Below are positions 8,438 through 16,184 of a stretch of DNA of 33,943 nt, one piece after another. This DNA comes from JBEKHT01 sp049511715. Lineage in GTDB: Bacteria; Chloroflexota; Anaerolineae; Anaerolineales; RBG-16-64-43. The notes beneath the pieces are model-generated. The model was given only the letters and a program-made list of their open reading frames with translations, was not told the origin of the DNA and did not search any database. Within the stretch, counting starts at the first letter, position 1, and every line of letters starts with the position of its first letter. The DNA is taken from assembly GCA_049511715.1 (NCBI GenBank), contig JBEKXU010000035.1, forward strand, positions 1 through 33,943, read 5' to 3'. Both the position numbers and the translations under genes were made by a program.

Positions 8438-9045
8438 GATGCTGCCTCGTGTTGTTTCTCTCTCAGATCATACCTCAGACATGACATCCACTTATCCCGA
8501 GCGGCAACCCCCTCTCCGCCCGAGCCTTCGCGAGCTCTGCCGACGCGGAATCCCTACCCTGGGCGAGTCACGGGAACCCCGCCCAGAGCTCGAAGTGCGG
8601 GAAGAGGCCCTGGCGTGATGGGGCAAACGGGGGTTCCGGAGGTCAGGAGCCAAGGGAGCCCTGTCTCCCGGGCCGCCTCGGGCCCCTTTTCTCCACGGGC
8701 GCCGACGATTGGAAAAGTCCGAATCCCTCTCTTGCCGTGGGACGGGGAGGCCGAGTGTCGGATGGCACTCGGGCTCTTCCGCTTCGGCCTGGGGGATGAC
8801 AAAACCAATTGGTTGATGTAAGTTACTTGCGAGCCCTTCCCCTTTTCGCAGCTGCCGGCGGGAAGGCCGCGAGATGCGAATCCCCCGAGCCTCTGTTTTC
8901 GAGAGCCGAGTGGCGAAAAGCGGACAAGCCTCTGCTCTTCGACGGAGGGCAGGCGCCAACCCAATTCAGGTGGTTGGACAGTGTTGGAAAGTTGCCGCAG
9001 GTGCTTGCCATGGGCAGGACCCGCTGAGGCGGAGAGGAGAATAGC
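8438..9045. other. Gene-free spacer between divergent nadC and rmuC
   Basis: About 600 bp with no convincing gene; the long frames in it are arginine/proline-rich and lack recognisable domains. It holds the 12-bp perfect palindrome AACCAATTGGTT at 8803-8814 and the upstream region of nadC. No known RNA family was recognised. Confidence 0.5.
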
Positions 9046-10044
9046 GTGAATACACTTGTGGTTGTGGGATTTGTACTTGTGCTGCTCGCCTTGGTGGGAG
9101 TGGTTGCCGCGGTCCTCTGGGCTTGGCTTGAAACCAGCCGCCGCCTAACCGCCATCAGCGAAAAGATGGTGGAGGGACGCGAAATGCAGCGCGGCGCCAC
9201 CGAATCCTTCGGTTCCATCCAGAGAAACCTGGGCCAACTTACCGAGGTCAGCCGCCATATGGAACGGGTTGGCGAGGAGATTGCCAGCCTGGCAGACCTC
9301 TTGAGGGCGCCCAAGGTGCGTGGAGGGATCGGTGAATTCCTGTTGGGGGATCTGCTTAGTCAGATGCTTTCGCCCGAGCAGTACGCCCTCGGGTATTCCT
9401 TCCGAAGCGGCGAGCGCGTCGATGCCGTAATCCGACTGCACGCGGGTCTGGTGCCCGTGGACTCGAAATTCCCTCTCGAGAGTTTTCAACGGCTCCGGTC
9501 CGCCCCTTCGGAGGAGGAGCGCGGGCGGTTCCAGAGGGATTTCTCTCGCGCCGTTAGAAAGCAGGTCGACGACATCTCCGCGAAATACATCCTGCCAGAT
9601 GAGGGCACCTTTGACTTCGCCTTGATGTACCTTCCGGCCGAGAGCGTTTACTATGAGACGATCGTCCAGGAGGAAAATTTCGGAAGAGAAAGCAGCCTTC
9701 TTACTTACGCTCTGGATCGCCATGTGATTCCGGTTTCGCCCAACAGCTTCTTCGCCTACCTCCAGGCTATCGCCCTCGGGCTGAAGGGCCTGCAAATCGA
9801 GAAGGGTGCAAAGGAAATCATGCAGTATCTTGGTCGGCTTCGGGGGGATCTGGACCGTTTCAAAGAAGAGTACGACACCCTGGGAGGTCACCTGGAGAGA
9901 GCGAGGAAGAAATACGAGGACGGCTCGCGGGCCATCAGTAGGTTTGAGGAGAAGCTGATCCAAGCCACGGGGCCGGCGAACGAGGCCGGAGGGCCAGAAC
10001 AGGGATCGTCCTTTGTAGCGGGGGTGAGCAAGCCAGGTGGGTAG
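9046..10044 (+). CDS. rmuC: RmuC-family protein
   Basis: RmuC proteins carry a PD-(D/E)XK-like nuclease domain and in E. coli limit inversions at short repeats; the biochemical role is poorly defined. The 332-aa product has an N-terminal membrane helix (about residues 3-26), a coiled-coil stretch (about 30-85) and the RmuC core with VRGGIGEFLLGDLL, VDAVIRL and VPVDSKFPLESFQRL. The last two contain catalytic-like D and DxK residues. GTG 9046 is chosen because GGAGAGGAG precedes it and it places the membrane helix at the very N-terminus. It is apparently monocistronic. Confidence 0.9.
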   Translation: MNTLVVVGFVLVLLALVGVVAAVLWAWLETSRRLTAISEKMVEGREMQRGATESFGSIQRNLGQLTEVSRHMERVGEEIASLADLLRAPKVRGGIGEFLLGDLLSQMLSPEQYALGYSFRSGERVDAVIRLHAGLVPVDSKFPLESFQRLRSAPSEEERGRFQRDFSRAVRKQVDDISAKYILPDEGTFDFALMYLPAESVYYETIVQEENFGRESSLLTYALDRHVIPVSPNSFFAYLQAIALGLKGLQIEKGAKEIMQYLGRLRGDLDRFKEEYDTLGGHLERARKKYEDGSRAISRFEEKLIQATGPANEAGGPEQGSSFVAGVSKPGG

Positions 10045-10278
10045 GCTCGGGGCTCCGGGCGGACAGGCGCTCAGCCTGGCTACAGTTGGCGCGAGCACGG
10101 CTTGGATCTGCGAGCTCCGCGCCGAGCGGCGTGGTTGCGGACGGGCCATGGGGAGGTCTGCTAAGACGGTGGCTTTCCGTCTCGAAAGGCAACCCTGGTT
10201 AGGGCCGTCCGTTTGCAAGAACCGGGGATAGGCTCTGTCGGAGAGGGTGGCACATCCCCACACAGGAAAGGGGAGATT

Positions 10279-11226
10279 ATGGGATTGTTTGCCCCGGCTC
10301 GATTCGGGTTGGCCTTGGGAGGCGGGGGGACACGTGGTCTGGCTCACATTGGGGTGCTCAAGGCGCTGGAAGACGCGGGGTTGCATCCCAGCATGCTCAG
10401 CGGGACCAGCATGGGAGGCTTGATCGCAGCTTTGTATGCCGCCGGCATGTCCGCCAGGGAGCTGGAGAGCGAAGCGTTCCGCACCTCTCGGCCGACAAGG
10501 CTGATGCGTCTCATCGAATTGCGACCCCCGCGGCGAGGACTGTTGCGGACCGGTGGAGTCCGAGCCTACCTGGAGGGACTTCTAGGGAAGGGGCTGGACT
10601 TCTCAAGCCTGAGGATTCCCACGGTGCTGACCGCGGTCGACCTGGAAACCGCCGAGGAGATTCTTCTTGGGGAGGGTCCGGTGGTGGATGCCGTCCTGGC
10701 CACCATGGCGGTGCCAAGTCTTTTCGAACCGGTTCACCTTGGGGATCGGCTTCTGGTCGATGGTGGCGTGCTCGACAACGTCCCGGCCGGAGTGGTTCGG
10801 CAGATGGGCGCCGAGGTGATCGCAGCCGTGGATGTTGGGTCGGATCCGGGCCACTACTCGGCGGAGCAAAGGTCTGCCCGGCGCGGTCCGGTCCCTTGGC
10901 TGCCTCAGGTTGCCATCGATCTTCTGCAGACGGAGGGAATCATGATTGCCGCGATCACGGCTGAGAAGCTACGTCGGGCGCGGCCTGAGGTTGTCATCCG
11001 CCCCAGTTTTCCACCCGGCGTGACTTCGTTCAGCGGGTTTGAGCGCACGGAGGAGATCATCCTGGCTGGACAGCACGCCACCGAGCTACAGATCCCGGCC
11101 CTGCGCGCAGTCCTTTCGCCTGGTCCTGGGCTCGTCTTGCGACGGGCCATCTCAAGGTTTCCGGTGCAGGATGGAGGTCGGGGCTCAGGTTCAATCCGCA
11201 ATCGGACCGAGGGTCTCAGGCGTTGA
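10279..11226 (+). CDS. Patatin-like phospholipase (RssA type)
   Basis: A patatin-domain serine hydrolase, expected to act on acyl esters or phospholipids through a Ser-Asp dyad. The 315-aa protein has the oxyanion motif GGGTRG (residues 15-20), nucleophile elbow GTSMG with S44, and the DGG motif with D161 (VDGGVLDNVP), so the dyad is intact. ATG 10279 is chosen for its AAAGGGGAG site and because the preferred family start is just before the glycine-rich loop. There is no signal peptide. Neighbours give no clue to the substrate. Confidence 0.93.
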   Translation: MGLFAPARFGLALGGGGTRGLAHIGVLKALEDAGLHPSMLSGTSMGGLIAALYAAGMSARELESEAFRTSRPTRLMRLIELRPPRRGLLRTGGVRAYLEGLLGKGLDFSSLRIPTVLTAVDLETAEEILLGEGPVVDAVLATMAVPSLFEPVHLGDRLLVDGGVLDNVPAGVVRQMGAEVIAAVDVGSDPGHYSAEQRSARRGPVPWLPQVAIDLLQTEGIMIAAITAEKLRRARPEVVIRPSFPPGVTSFSGFERTEEIILAGQHATELQIPALRAVLSPGPGLVLRRAISRFPVQDGGRGSGSIRNRTEGLRR

Positions 11227-12020
11227 GGAGGGCAATGGCCGCCTCGGGGTGGACCGGCAGCAGATGGGTTTTTCCCTGGCATAACGAGGCTTCGCGCTCT
11301 CTCGATCTTCGCCAATCCTTTTCTCCCCACGGAGGGATATCAGAGGGCTCTTGTGATTGCGCGATTTGACGGGAAACCCATCAGGGGGTATTGGCACGCA
11401 GGAGCATTGTAAGGAGTGGAATCGAGGCGGCGGCAGGCACCACAACACTTGCCTGAGGCTTGAGGTGGACCGAAGTCGCCCGGAGGGCGGGGGTCTATTA
11501 TCGTTCGGGAAGCCGCTGGGCCAAACCGCTGGGGACAGGAGGGCTGGCCAGTCTGAAGAAGGGGGGCATTTGGTCGCAAGCCTCGTCTGAGCCTTTCCGG
11601 TTTGCAGCCCGTCGAGCGGAAGCTGAAGCAGGGGCCCAAAGGCCCGGGGATGGGGAACGGGGCGAGCGGAACGGGAGGCTGCCCGGGCAGGAGGATGAAG
11701 TCGCCGGGGAACCGGGCTCCGCGACCCTCCAGGTTGCGTCTGGCGGAGTCTGAGGCAGTTGGTGTCAACTGGGCAGGGGCCGGGACGACGAGCCCTGGTG
11801 TCGGAGGAAAACGCCGACCAGCTGGAGAAGCGGGTCCGATGTCTTGTGACCATGGGAATGCGCTGAGGTTGTTCCCTGTCTTCGCCGTCTCAAATCGCAC
11901 TTTGACCTTGGACCTGGTTTCAAGCTGCGGCCGGAATCTCGAAATCTGGCTGGACCTCTTTGGGAGAGCCGAGGCAGCTTCCGGGCCCATTGAAGAGTGC
12001 GGACGGGGGAAAGGCGGCCA
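11227..12020. other. Gene-free spacer of about 790 bp
   Basis: Open frames exist on both strands here (up to about 220 codons), but they overlap one another, are dominated by Pro, Arg, Ser and Gly, and show no motif. They look like the product of high GC content. No RNA gene, terminator or promoter with correct spacing was recognised. A decayed gene cannot be excluded. Confidence 0.5.
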
Positions 12021-12788
12021 ATGATGCTTGTGGGGACTTCCGGATTCTCTTACAAGGACTGGATCGGGCCGGTGTATCCTGCCTCGCTCCCTGAGAAGGA
12101 GTGGCTGGGCTACCTGGCCCGACAGTTCCCAACCGTCGAGCTAAACGTCACTTTTTACCGGGTCCCGTCGGTCCGAACGGTGGCCGGATGGGTCGACAAG
12201 ACGCCCGAGGGTTTCCTTTTTTCCGTCAAGGCCTTCCAGGGGCTAACGCACGATCGCCAAGGGCCGGACTTCGCTGGTTTCCTTGAGTCTTTGAGGCCGC
12301 TGTCGGAATCCGGGAAGCTGGGATGTGTGCTTGCACAGTTTCCCTATTCCTTTCACGACAACGCAGAAAATCGGGAGTATCTCGCGAGGCTGCGCGAAGG
12401 GCTTGGAGACCTTCCGCTGGTTGTGGAATTTCGCAATGGGGGGTGGGTGCGCGCGGACACCTTTGGTTTTCTGCGCGGTCTCAAACTGGGCTTCTGCAAT
12501 GTGGACGAGCCGGCCTTAAAGGGGTTGATGCCGCGGGTCTGCGTGTCGACGGGGCCCGTGGGCTACGTGCGTTTTCACGGCCGCAATGCGGCCAAATGGT
12601 TTGAGCATGAGCAGGCTTGGCAACGATACGATTACACATACTCCCGCGAGGAGCTGGGCGAGTGGGTTCCGCGCTTGAAGCAGCTCGAGGAAGAGACCGA
12701 GGTCGCCCTGGTTTATTTCAACAACCATTTTCGAGGGCAAGCGGTTCAGGGAGCGCGCGATTTGCTCTCGCTGCTCGGCCGAGGGTGA
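12021..12788 (+). CDS. DUF72 domain protein (YecE-like)
   Basis: A 255-aa TIM-barrel-like DUF72 protein of unknown biochemical function. Diagnostic segments are VGTSGFSYKDW at the start, ELNVTFYRVPS, FSVKAFQGLTH, VVEFRNGGW, GYVRFHGRN and the C-terminal VYFNNHFRGQAV. ATG 12021 (or 12024) is preferred over an in-frame GTG at 11997 because the ribosome binding site GGGGAAAGGCGG lies at 12006-12017. Its last 71 bp overlap the convergently transcribed polymerase gene, so the conserved C-terminus is coded opposite the polymerase tail. Confidence 0.92.
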   Translation: MMLVGTSGFSYKDWIGPVYPASLPEKEWLGYLARQFPTVELNVTFYRVPSVRTVAGWVDKTPEGFLFSVKAFQGLTHDRQGPDFAGFLESLRPLSESGKLGCVLAQFPYSFHDNAENREYLARLREGLGDLPLVVEFRNGGWVRADTFGFLRGLKLGFCNVDEPALKGLMPRVCVSTGPVGYVRFHGRNAAKWFEHEQAWQRYDYTYSREELGEWVPRLKQLEEETEVALVYFNNHFRGQAVQGARDLLSLLGRG

Positions 12789-15114
12789 GCTGGACTTGGC
12801 CAACGCGCGAATCGATGAGTTCAGGTTGGTGACGGCCGTCGATGTGCTCCAGGATTTCCTTGCGTCCCAACCCGGCCGGCACGGCCAGGGTTTCCAGCAT
12901 CCGGATCAGAAGTTCGCTATATCGCTCAACATCATAACCGTCGGCCTCGGACCAGCACTCGTAGGGTCGGGCGCCGCCGTGCGGGGTGAGGACATACTCG
13001 ATCTGCTCGCCAGCCGCGAGAGGCACACCGTGGGTCTCCAAATCGCGTGCGGCTAACGCCACCGGCAGGTTGACGCGGTACTCGGAGGGTTTCCGTGAAA
13101 GGCGGTTGGTGATCAAGAGCTGTGAGATGGGGACCTGTCCGCTGCGCAACCTGGCCATCAAGACCCGTGCTTGAGCCAGGACTTCCTCAAGGCGCACTCG
13201 GTATTCGGAGGCATTGCGCGCCTGGGCCAAGATGGCCAGCATATCCTCTTCCGCTTGGCGGATCCAGGGCAGAGTGTCGTGGCGGCGCACTTCAATTCCG
13301 CGGAGTTTAAGCTCCCCAGCCTCGAACAGGCCGAAGTACCGGTTGGCCACGGGGAGCTCAACGCGCTGGCGGGAAGGTAGAAAAGCCAGCCAGCGGTAGA
13401 CCCCCTCGATGCCGATATGCAAGCCGGTGGCCTCCGAGATGGCCTCCGCCAGCGCTTCGTGCTCGGCATAGGTCGCGCCGGGTTTCTGCACCCAAAGCGA
13501 ATCGGTCAGGCCGTGCAGGAAACGGTAGCCGCGGTCCTCCGCAATTTGCTTGGCGTGCAAGAGCACTTCTCGGCCGTAGGCCGTAGTGGCCTCGTGGGCC
13601 TCGATGCGACCAAAGCGGGCATTTTTGTATCCGAGGTAGCCAAAGCAGGTGACCAGCAACCACTTGAGGGCAACGGCCTGGCGGCGATAGGCCTCGCGCT
13701 TGTGCTCGTCGGGCTGCGCGGCGATCTCGTTGGGATCGACCAGTTCACAGCCTTGTGCAACCGCTTGCCCCTTGGCGAGCTTCTTGAGCGCGAGGCGTCT
13801 GGCCACCACTGGCTCCAGTGTGAGCGGGACAATCCCGGTCTTGCAGTGGCAGACCGGGTAGCCGATCTCCGGCACGATCTGCGGCTGGCAAGTACGGCAC
13901 TCCCTCTTGACCGTTTCCGGGGAGAGGTTGAACTTCACCATCAGACTGGGGTAAAGCGATGTGAAGTCGAGCTCGAGCACCTCCTCATAAAGGCCGGGAT
14001 CCGGTTGGAAGGTGAGGCCGCCCTTGTCCGAACGGATGAGCTCGGAAGCGGTTTTAAACGACTCGGGTTCGCGCTTGCGATAGGGAATCAGCCACCCATT
14101 CCGGTAGGCCGTGGCGACCTGCATGGCGCTGATTCCGGTGCCGGTGCTGGTGCGCGCGACCTGTTGCAACGGCTGGCCAGTGATGCGCGCCAGTTCATAG
14201 ATGCCGTCCAGCCCATATTCCTCGGAAAGGAATGCGGTCTGCCGGTCGACATGCAGGCGGCCGAAGAGGCTCACGGAGGGTGCCCGGTAAACGATTTGCC
14301 CGTAAGAAAAATAGGACCGTTCGCGCTTGCGCTCGAGTCCCTGGCTGGCATCGCGGTTCCAGGGCAGGGGGAGGTTATGCCTTTTGGAAAGGCGCAGGAG
14401 CTCGGGCAGGATAAAGGAATCTCCCCAGGCCGTCAGGATCAAGTCGGGGTCGAGTGCATACATCGCCGCGCGTAGGGTGATCAGCAAGGCGCGCGGATTC
14501 TCCCAACGACAGCGATACGTGGCGCTGGGCACGCCGATTTCGAGCATGCCACGATGGCCGTGCGCTGGGTCGCGGAGTTCGCCGCCCAACCGCAAGGTGA
14601 GAATGCGTAACGGCGGCAGGGCATAATCCAGGTTCCAGGGGGAATCTTCTGCCGCGATCGCGCGCAGGCGACCCTGCCTCCTGGGCGAAGAGCGCCCTGG
14701 ATCGATTTCTGCTGAGCAATAGGCCAGAGGGAAAATGCCGCGCTTGAGGCCGTACATCACCGCCGGATTGAGATCTGCGTTGTAGTAGGTCAAATTGGGG
14801 GCAAGGCTGCACGCTTCTTGAAACAGCGCTCGCTGAGCGATTGGATTGGGTGCCGTGACCTCCAAAAGGTCAATCTCGCCTTCGAGGAAGAGGTCCCTGC
14901 GTCGAGTTCGGGACAGCTTCACCTCAGGGCGGCGGGAAAACTCGCTCCGGAGGATGGCCAACTCCCTCTCCTCCCCAGCGGCAAGGAAGGACATCGGGAA
15001 CGAATCGGTCAGGCGATAGGCTTGGCCCTCCTCGTTCTCAATCCACAGAACCATCCCCTCACGCGTCGGGTAGAGGTCGAGAATCCAGCCGCGAAGATAG
15101 AGAGAGTCACTCAT
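12718..15114 (-). CDS. Family B DNA polymerase, proofreading residues lost, SOS-cassette member
   Basis: The 798-aa protein has the B-family palm: motif A LDFTSLYPS (D383), motif B K484-WLLVTCFGYLGY, motif C GLTDS (D538) and the downstream LKLRGIEVRRHD (residues 602-613). Motif C lacks the first Asp of DTDS but keeps the second, which is the metal-binding residue in characterised members. Between A and B is a cysteine set C406-x2-C409...C422-x-C424 like that of archaeal PolB, possibly zinc-binding. In the exonuclease domain, Exo I FDIE aligns with LRLG (174-177) and the Exo II Asp aligns with I235, so proofreading is probably absent. ATG 15112-15114 overlaps the upstream stop (ATGA). The LexA-like operator lies upstream of the operon. 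Confidence 0.9.
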   Translation of the reverse strand: MSDSLYLRGWILDLYPTREGMVLWIENEEGQAYRLTDSFPMSFLAAGEERELAILRSEFSRRPEVKLSRTRRRDLFLEGEIDLLEVTAPNPIAQRALFQEACSLAPNLTYYNADLNPAVMYGLKRGIFPLAYCSAEIDPGRSSPRRQGRLRAIAAEDSPWNLDYALPPLRILTLRLGGELRDPAHGHRGMLEIGVPSATYRCRWENPRALLITLRAAMYALDPDLILTAWGDSFILPELLRLSKRHNLPLPWNRDASQGLERKRERSYFSYGQIVYRAPSVSLFGRLHVDRQTAFLSEEYGLDGIYELARITGQPLQQVARTSTGTGISAMQVATAYRNGWLIPYRKREPESFKTASELIRSDKGGLTFQPDPGLYEEVLELDFTSLYPSLMVKFNLSPETVKRECRTCQPQIVPEIGYPVCHCKTGIVPLTLEPVVARRLALKKLAKGQAVAQGCELVDPNEIAAQPDEHKREAYRRQAVALKWLLVTCFGYLGYKNARFGRIEAHEATTAYGREVLLHAKQIAEDRGYRFLHGLTDSLWVQKPGATYAEHEALAEAISEATGLHIGIEGVYRWLAFLPSRQRVELPVANRYFGLFEAGELKLRGIEVRRHDTLPWIRQAEEDMLAILAQARNASEYRVRLEEVLAQARVLMARLRSGQVPISQLLITNRLSRKPSEYRVNLPVALAARDLETHGVPLAAGEQIEYVLTPHGGARPYECWSEADGYDVERYSELLIRMLETLAVPAGLGRKEILEHIDGRHQPELIDSRVGQVQLTLGRAARANRALPEPLALENGC

Positions 15115-15503
15115 TTCTCTTCTCTTAGCGCTGGCTTTGGATGGCCCGCTTCGGGCAAGAGCCCTGCCCTCTCTGAACTCGAAGAAGAGGGCGGCGAAGT
15201 TCGAGGGCTTTCTTCCTCGGCGGCGGATTCCGTCTCGGAAAGAGAAAGGAGTTCCTCTGCGCGATCCATACGCTCCGCTAGGTGCAGGCAAATTCCCAAC
15301 ACGCCGATCAGCATGCTCATCAAGATGCTCTGCATGGGCAAGGGGTCGGCCGCCATGGCCGTGGCGGCGATGCGCTTGCGCGCGAAGGCGAAGAGCTGAT
15401 CGAAAAGAATCTGATCCTCCCGCGGAAGCGCACGCCGGAAGCGTTGCAATCGCTCCTCTTCCAGCTGGACCTGTTGGGTGACCGAAGCCAGCGTACGTCC
15501 CAT
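15111..15503 (-). CDS. Small helical protein of the polymerase cassette, unknown function
   Basis: A 130-aa protein, not recognised as a named family. Residues 10-55 are predicted amphipathic helix (LPREDQILFDQLFAFARKR). Residues about 56-76 form a hydrophobic helix (MQSILMSMLIGVLGICLHL) that might be membrane-inserted or a packing interface, and the C-terminal 50 residues are acidic, Ser/Pro-rich and probably disordered. ATG 15501-15503 is chosen because a strong GGAGGT site lies 8 bp upstream. It starts 5 bp after the RecA-like gene and overlaps the polymerase start by 4 bp, so it is tightly coupled to both; a polymerase accessory role is inferred from position only. Confidence 0.75.
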   Translation of the reverse strand: MGRTLASVTQQVQLEEERLQRFRRALPREDQILFDQLFAFARKRIAATAMAADPLPMQSILMSMLIGVLGICLHLAERMDRAEELLSLSETESAAEEESPRTSPPSSSSSERAGLLPEAGHPKPALREEK

Positions 15504-15508
15504 GGCAT

Positions 15509-16096
15509 TTACCTCCAAAAGGAGAGTTGCGGTGTCGCCTCGGGCACGGGGGGGAGACTTACGGCACGGTCGGCCAGCCGCACAAAAGTGTGGTAGAGCT
15601 GCGCTCGGCCTTCCTGCGCTGCTGTCCCCGGAAGCTGCAGGGTGACAGCCACCAACGAGGTGCGGCTGCGGCTGTGCAAGGCAGGCCAAGTGCGATTGAG
15701 CAGGCGGCGTACCTCCGGGAGACGTACGTTCTCGTCGTAGAAAGTGTCTAGTAACCCCAAGACCACCAGCGGACACATGTACGGCGAGAGCGAGAGCAGG
15801 CGTTCCACCAACTGGTGGCAAGTGAAGGCGCGCGAAACATGGATGCGACCAAGGACGGGACCGGGAACAAGGCCACTCGCGGCAAGGTGACGTGCGATCC
15901 ACAAGGCATCGAAGCAATTACCACCATCCACTACCCAGACCGGCCCCCTGCAGGCGGCCAGCTGCGCGATTACGGAGAGAGCGATCGCGAGAGTCCCGGG
16001 CCCGTGAAGCGCCACTAAGCCCGTTGTCGCGAACTGAAGCGAACTGACGATTTGGGTTTCCGAAGGAGCTATGCTTACCTCTGTTTGCATTGCCAC
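15509..16096 (-). CDS. RecA/Rad51-fold protein with degenerate Walker A, SOS-cassette member
   Basis: The 195-aa product resembles the RecA/RadB core. VVDGGNCFDALWIARHL (residues 55-71) followed by RIHVSRAFTCHQLVERL (84-100) matches the strand-helix segment after Walker A in Rad51/RadB proteins, and LVVLGLLDTFYDE (110-122) sits where Walker B belongs. The Walker A position reads LHGPGTLAIAL (30-40) with no GKT/S, so ATP binding is doubtful. GTG 16094-16096 is chosen because GGAGG lies 6 nt upstream; ATG two codons later is possible. It heads the operon under a LexA-like operator. By analogy with ImuA or SulA it may be a regulatory RecA-fold partner of the polymerase. Confidence 0.7.
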   Translation of the reverse strand: MAMQTEVSIAPSETQIVSSLQFATTGLVALHGPGTLAIALSVIAQLAACRGPVWVVDGGNCFDALWIARHLAASGLVPGPVLGRIHVSRAFTCHQLVERLLSLSPYMCPLVVLGLLDTFYDENVRLPEVRRLLNRTWPALHSRSRTSLVAVTLQLPGTAAQEGRAQLYHTFVRLADRAVSLPPVPEATPQLSFWR

Positions 16097-16155
16097 CTCA
16101 CCCCTCCGAAGGTCTCTGGAAACAAGGCCGGCAACCAGGCTCGATTTCCTCCCTG

Positions 16156-16184
16156 AGTATATAGAACATATGTTCTATATACAA
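16156..16184 (-). promoter_or_regulatory. Promoter with LexA (SOS) operator for the polymerase cassette
   Basis: On the minus strand a -35 TTGTAT (16179-16184) and -10 TATACT (16156-16161) are spaced by exactly 17 bp. A perfect 26-bp palindrome at 16157-16182 (half-site GTATATAGAACAT plus its reverse complement) lies across the spacer. Its core GAACATATGTTC matches the GAAC-N4-GTTC consensus of Gram-positive LexA/DinR. A repressor bound here would block RNA polymerase. The first gene starts about 60 bp downstream. Confidence 0.88.

Noticed and set aside
8803..8814. AACCAATTGGTT palindrome as an operator for nadC or rmuC
   Set aside because: It lies over 200 bp from either start, no promoter elements flank it, and 12-bp palindromes occur by chance in a window this size.
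8492..8964. Minus-strand frames of about 136-155 codons upstream of nadC
   Set aside because: Very basic, low-complexity products in two overlapping frames and no recognisable start signal.
10164..10181. Hairpin AGACGG/CCGTCT upstream of the patatin gene as part of a riboswitch
   Set aside because: An isolated 6-bp stem without any known riboswitch core or terminator nearby.
11191..12024. Overlapping frames of 140-220 codons on both strands between the patatin and DUF72 genes
   Set aside because: They overlap each other, are Pro/Arg/Ser/Gly-rich, lack ribosome binding sites and contain no motif; typical of GC-rich non-coding DNA.
15509..16096. Annotating the cassette's first gene as functional RecA or RadA
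   Set aside because: Too short (195 aa) and the Walker A lysine is missing; only a RecA-like fold is supportable.
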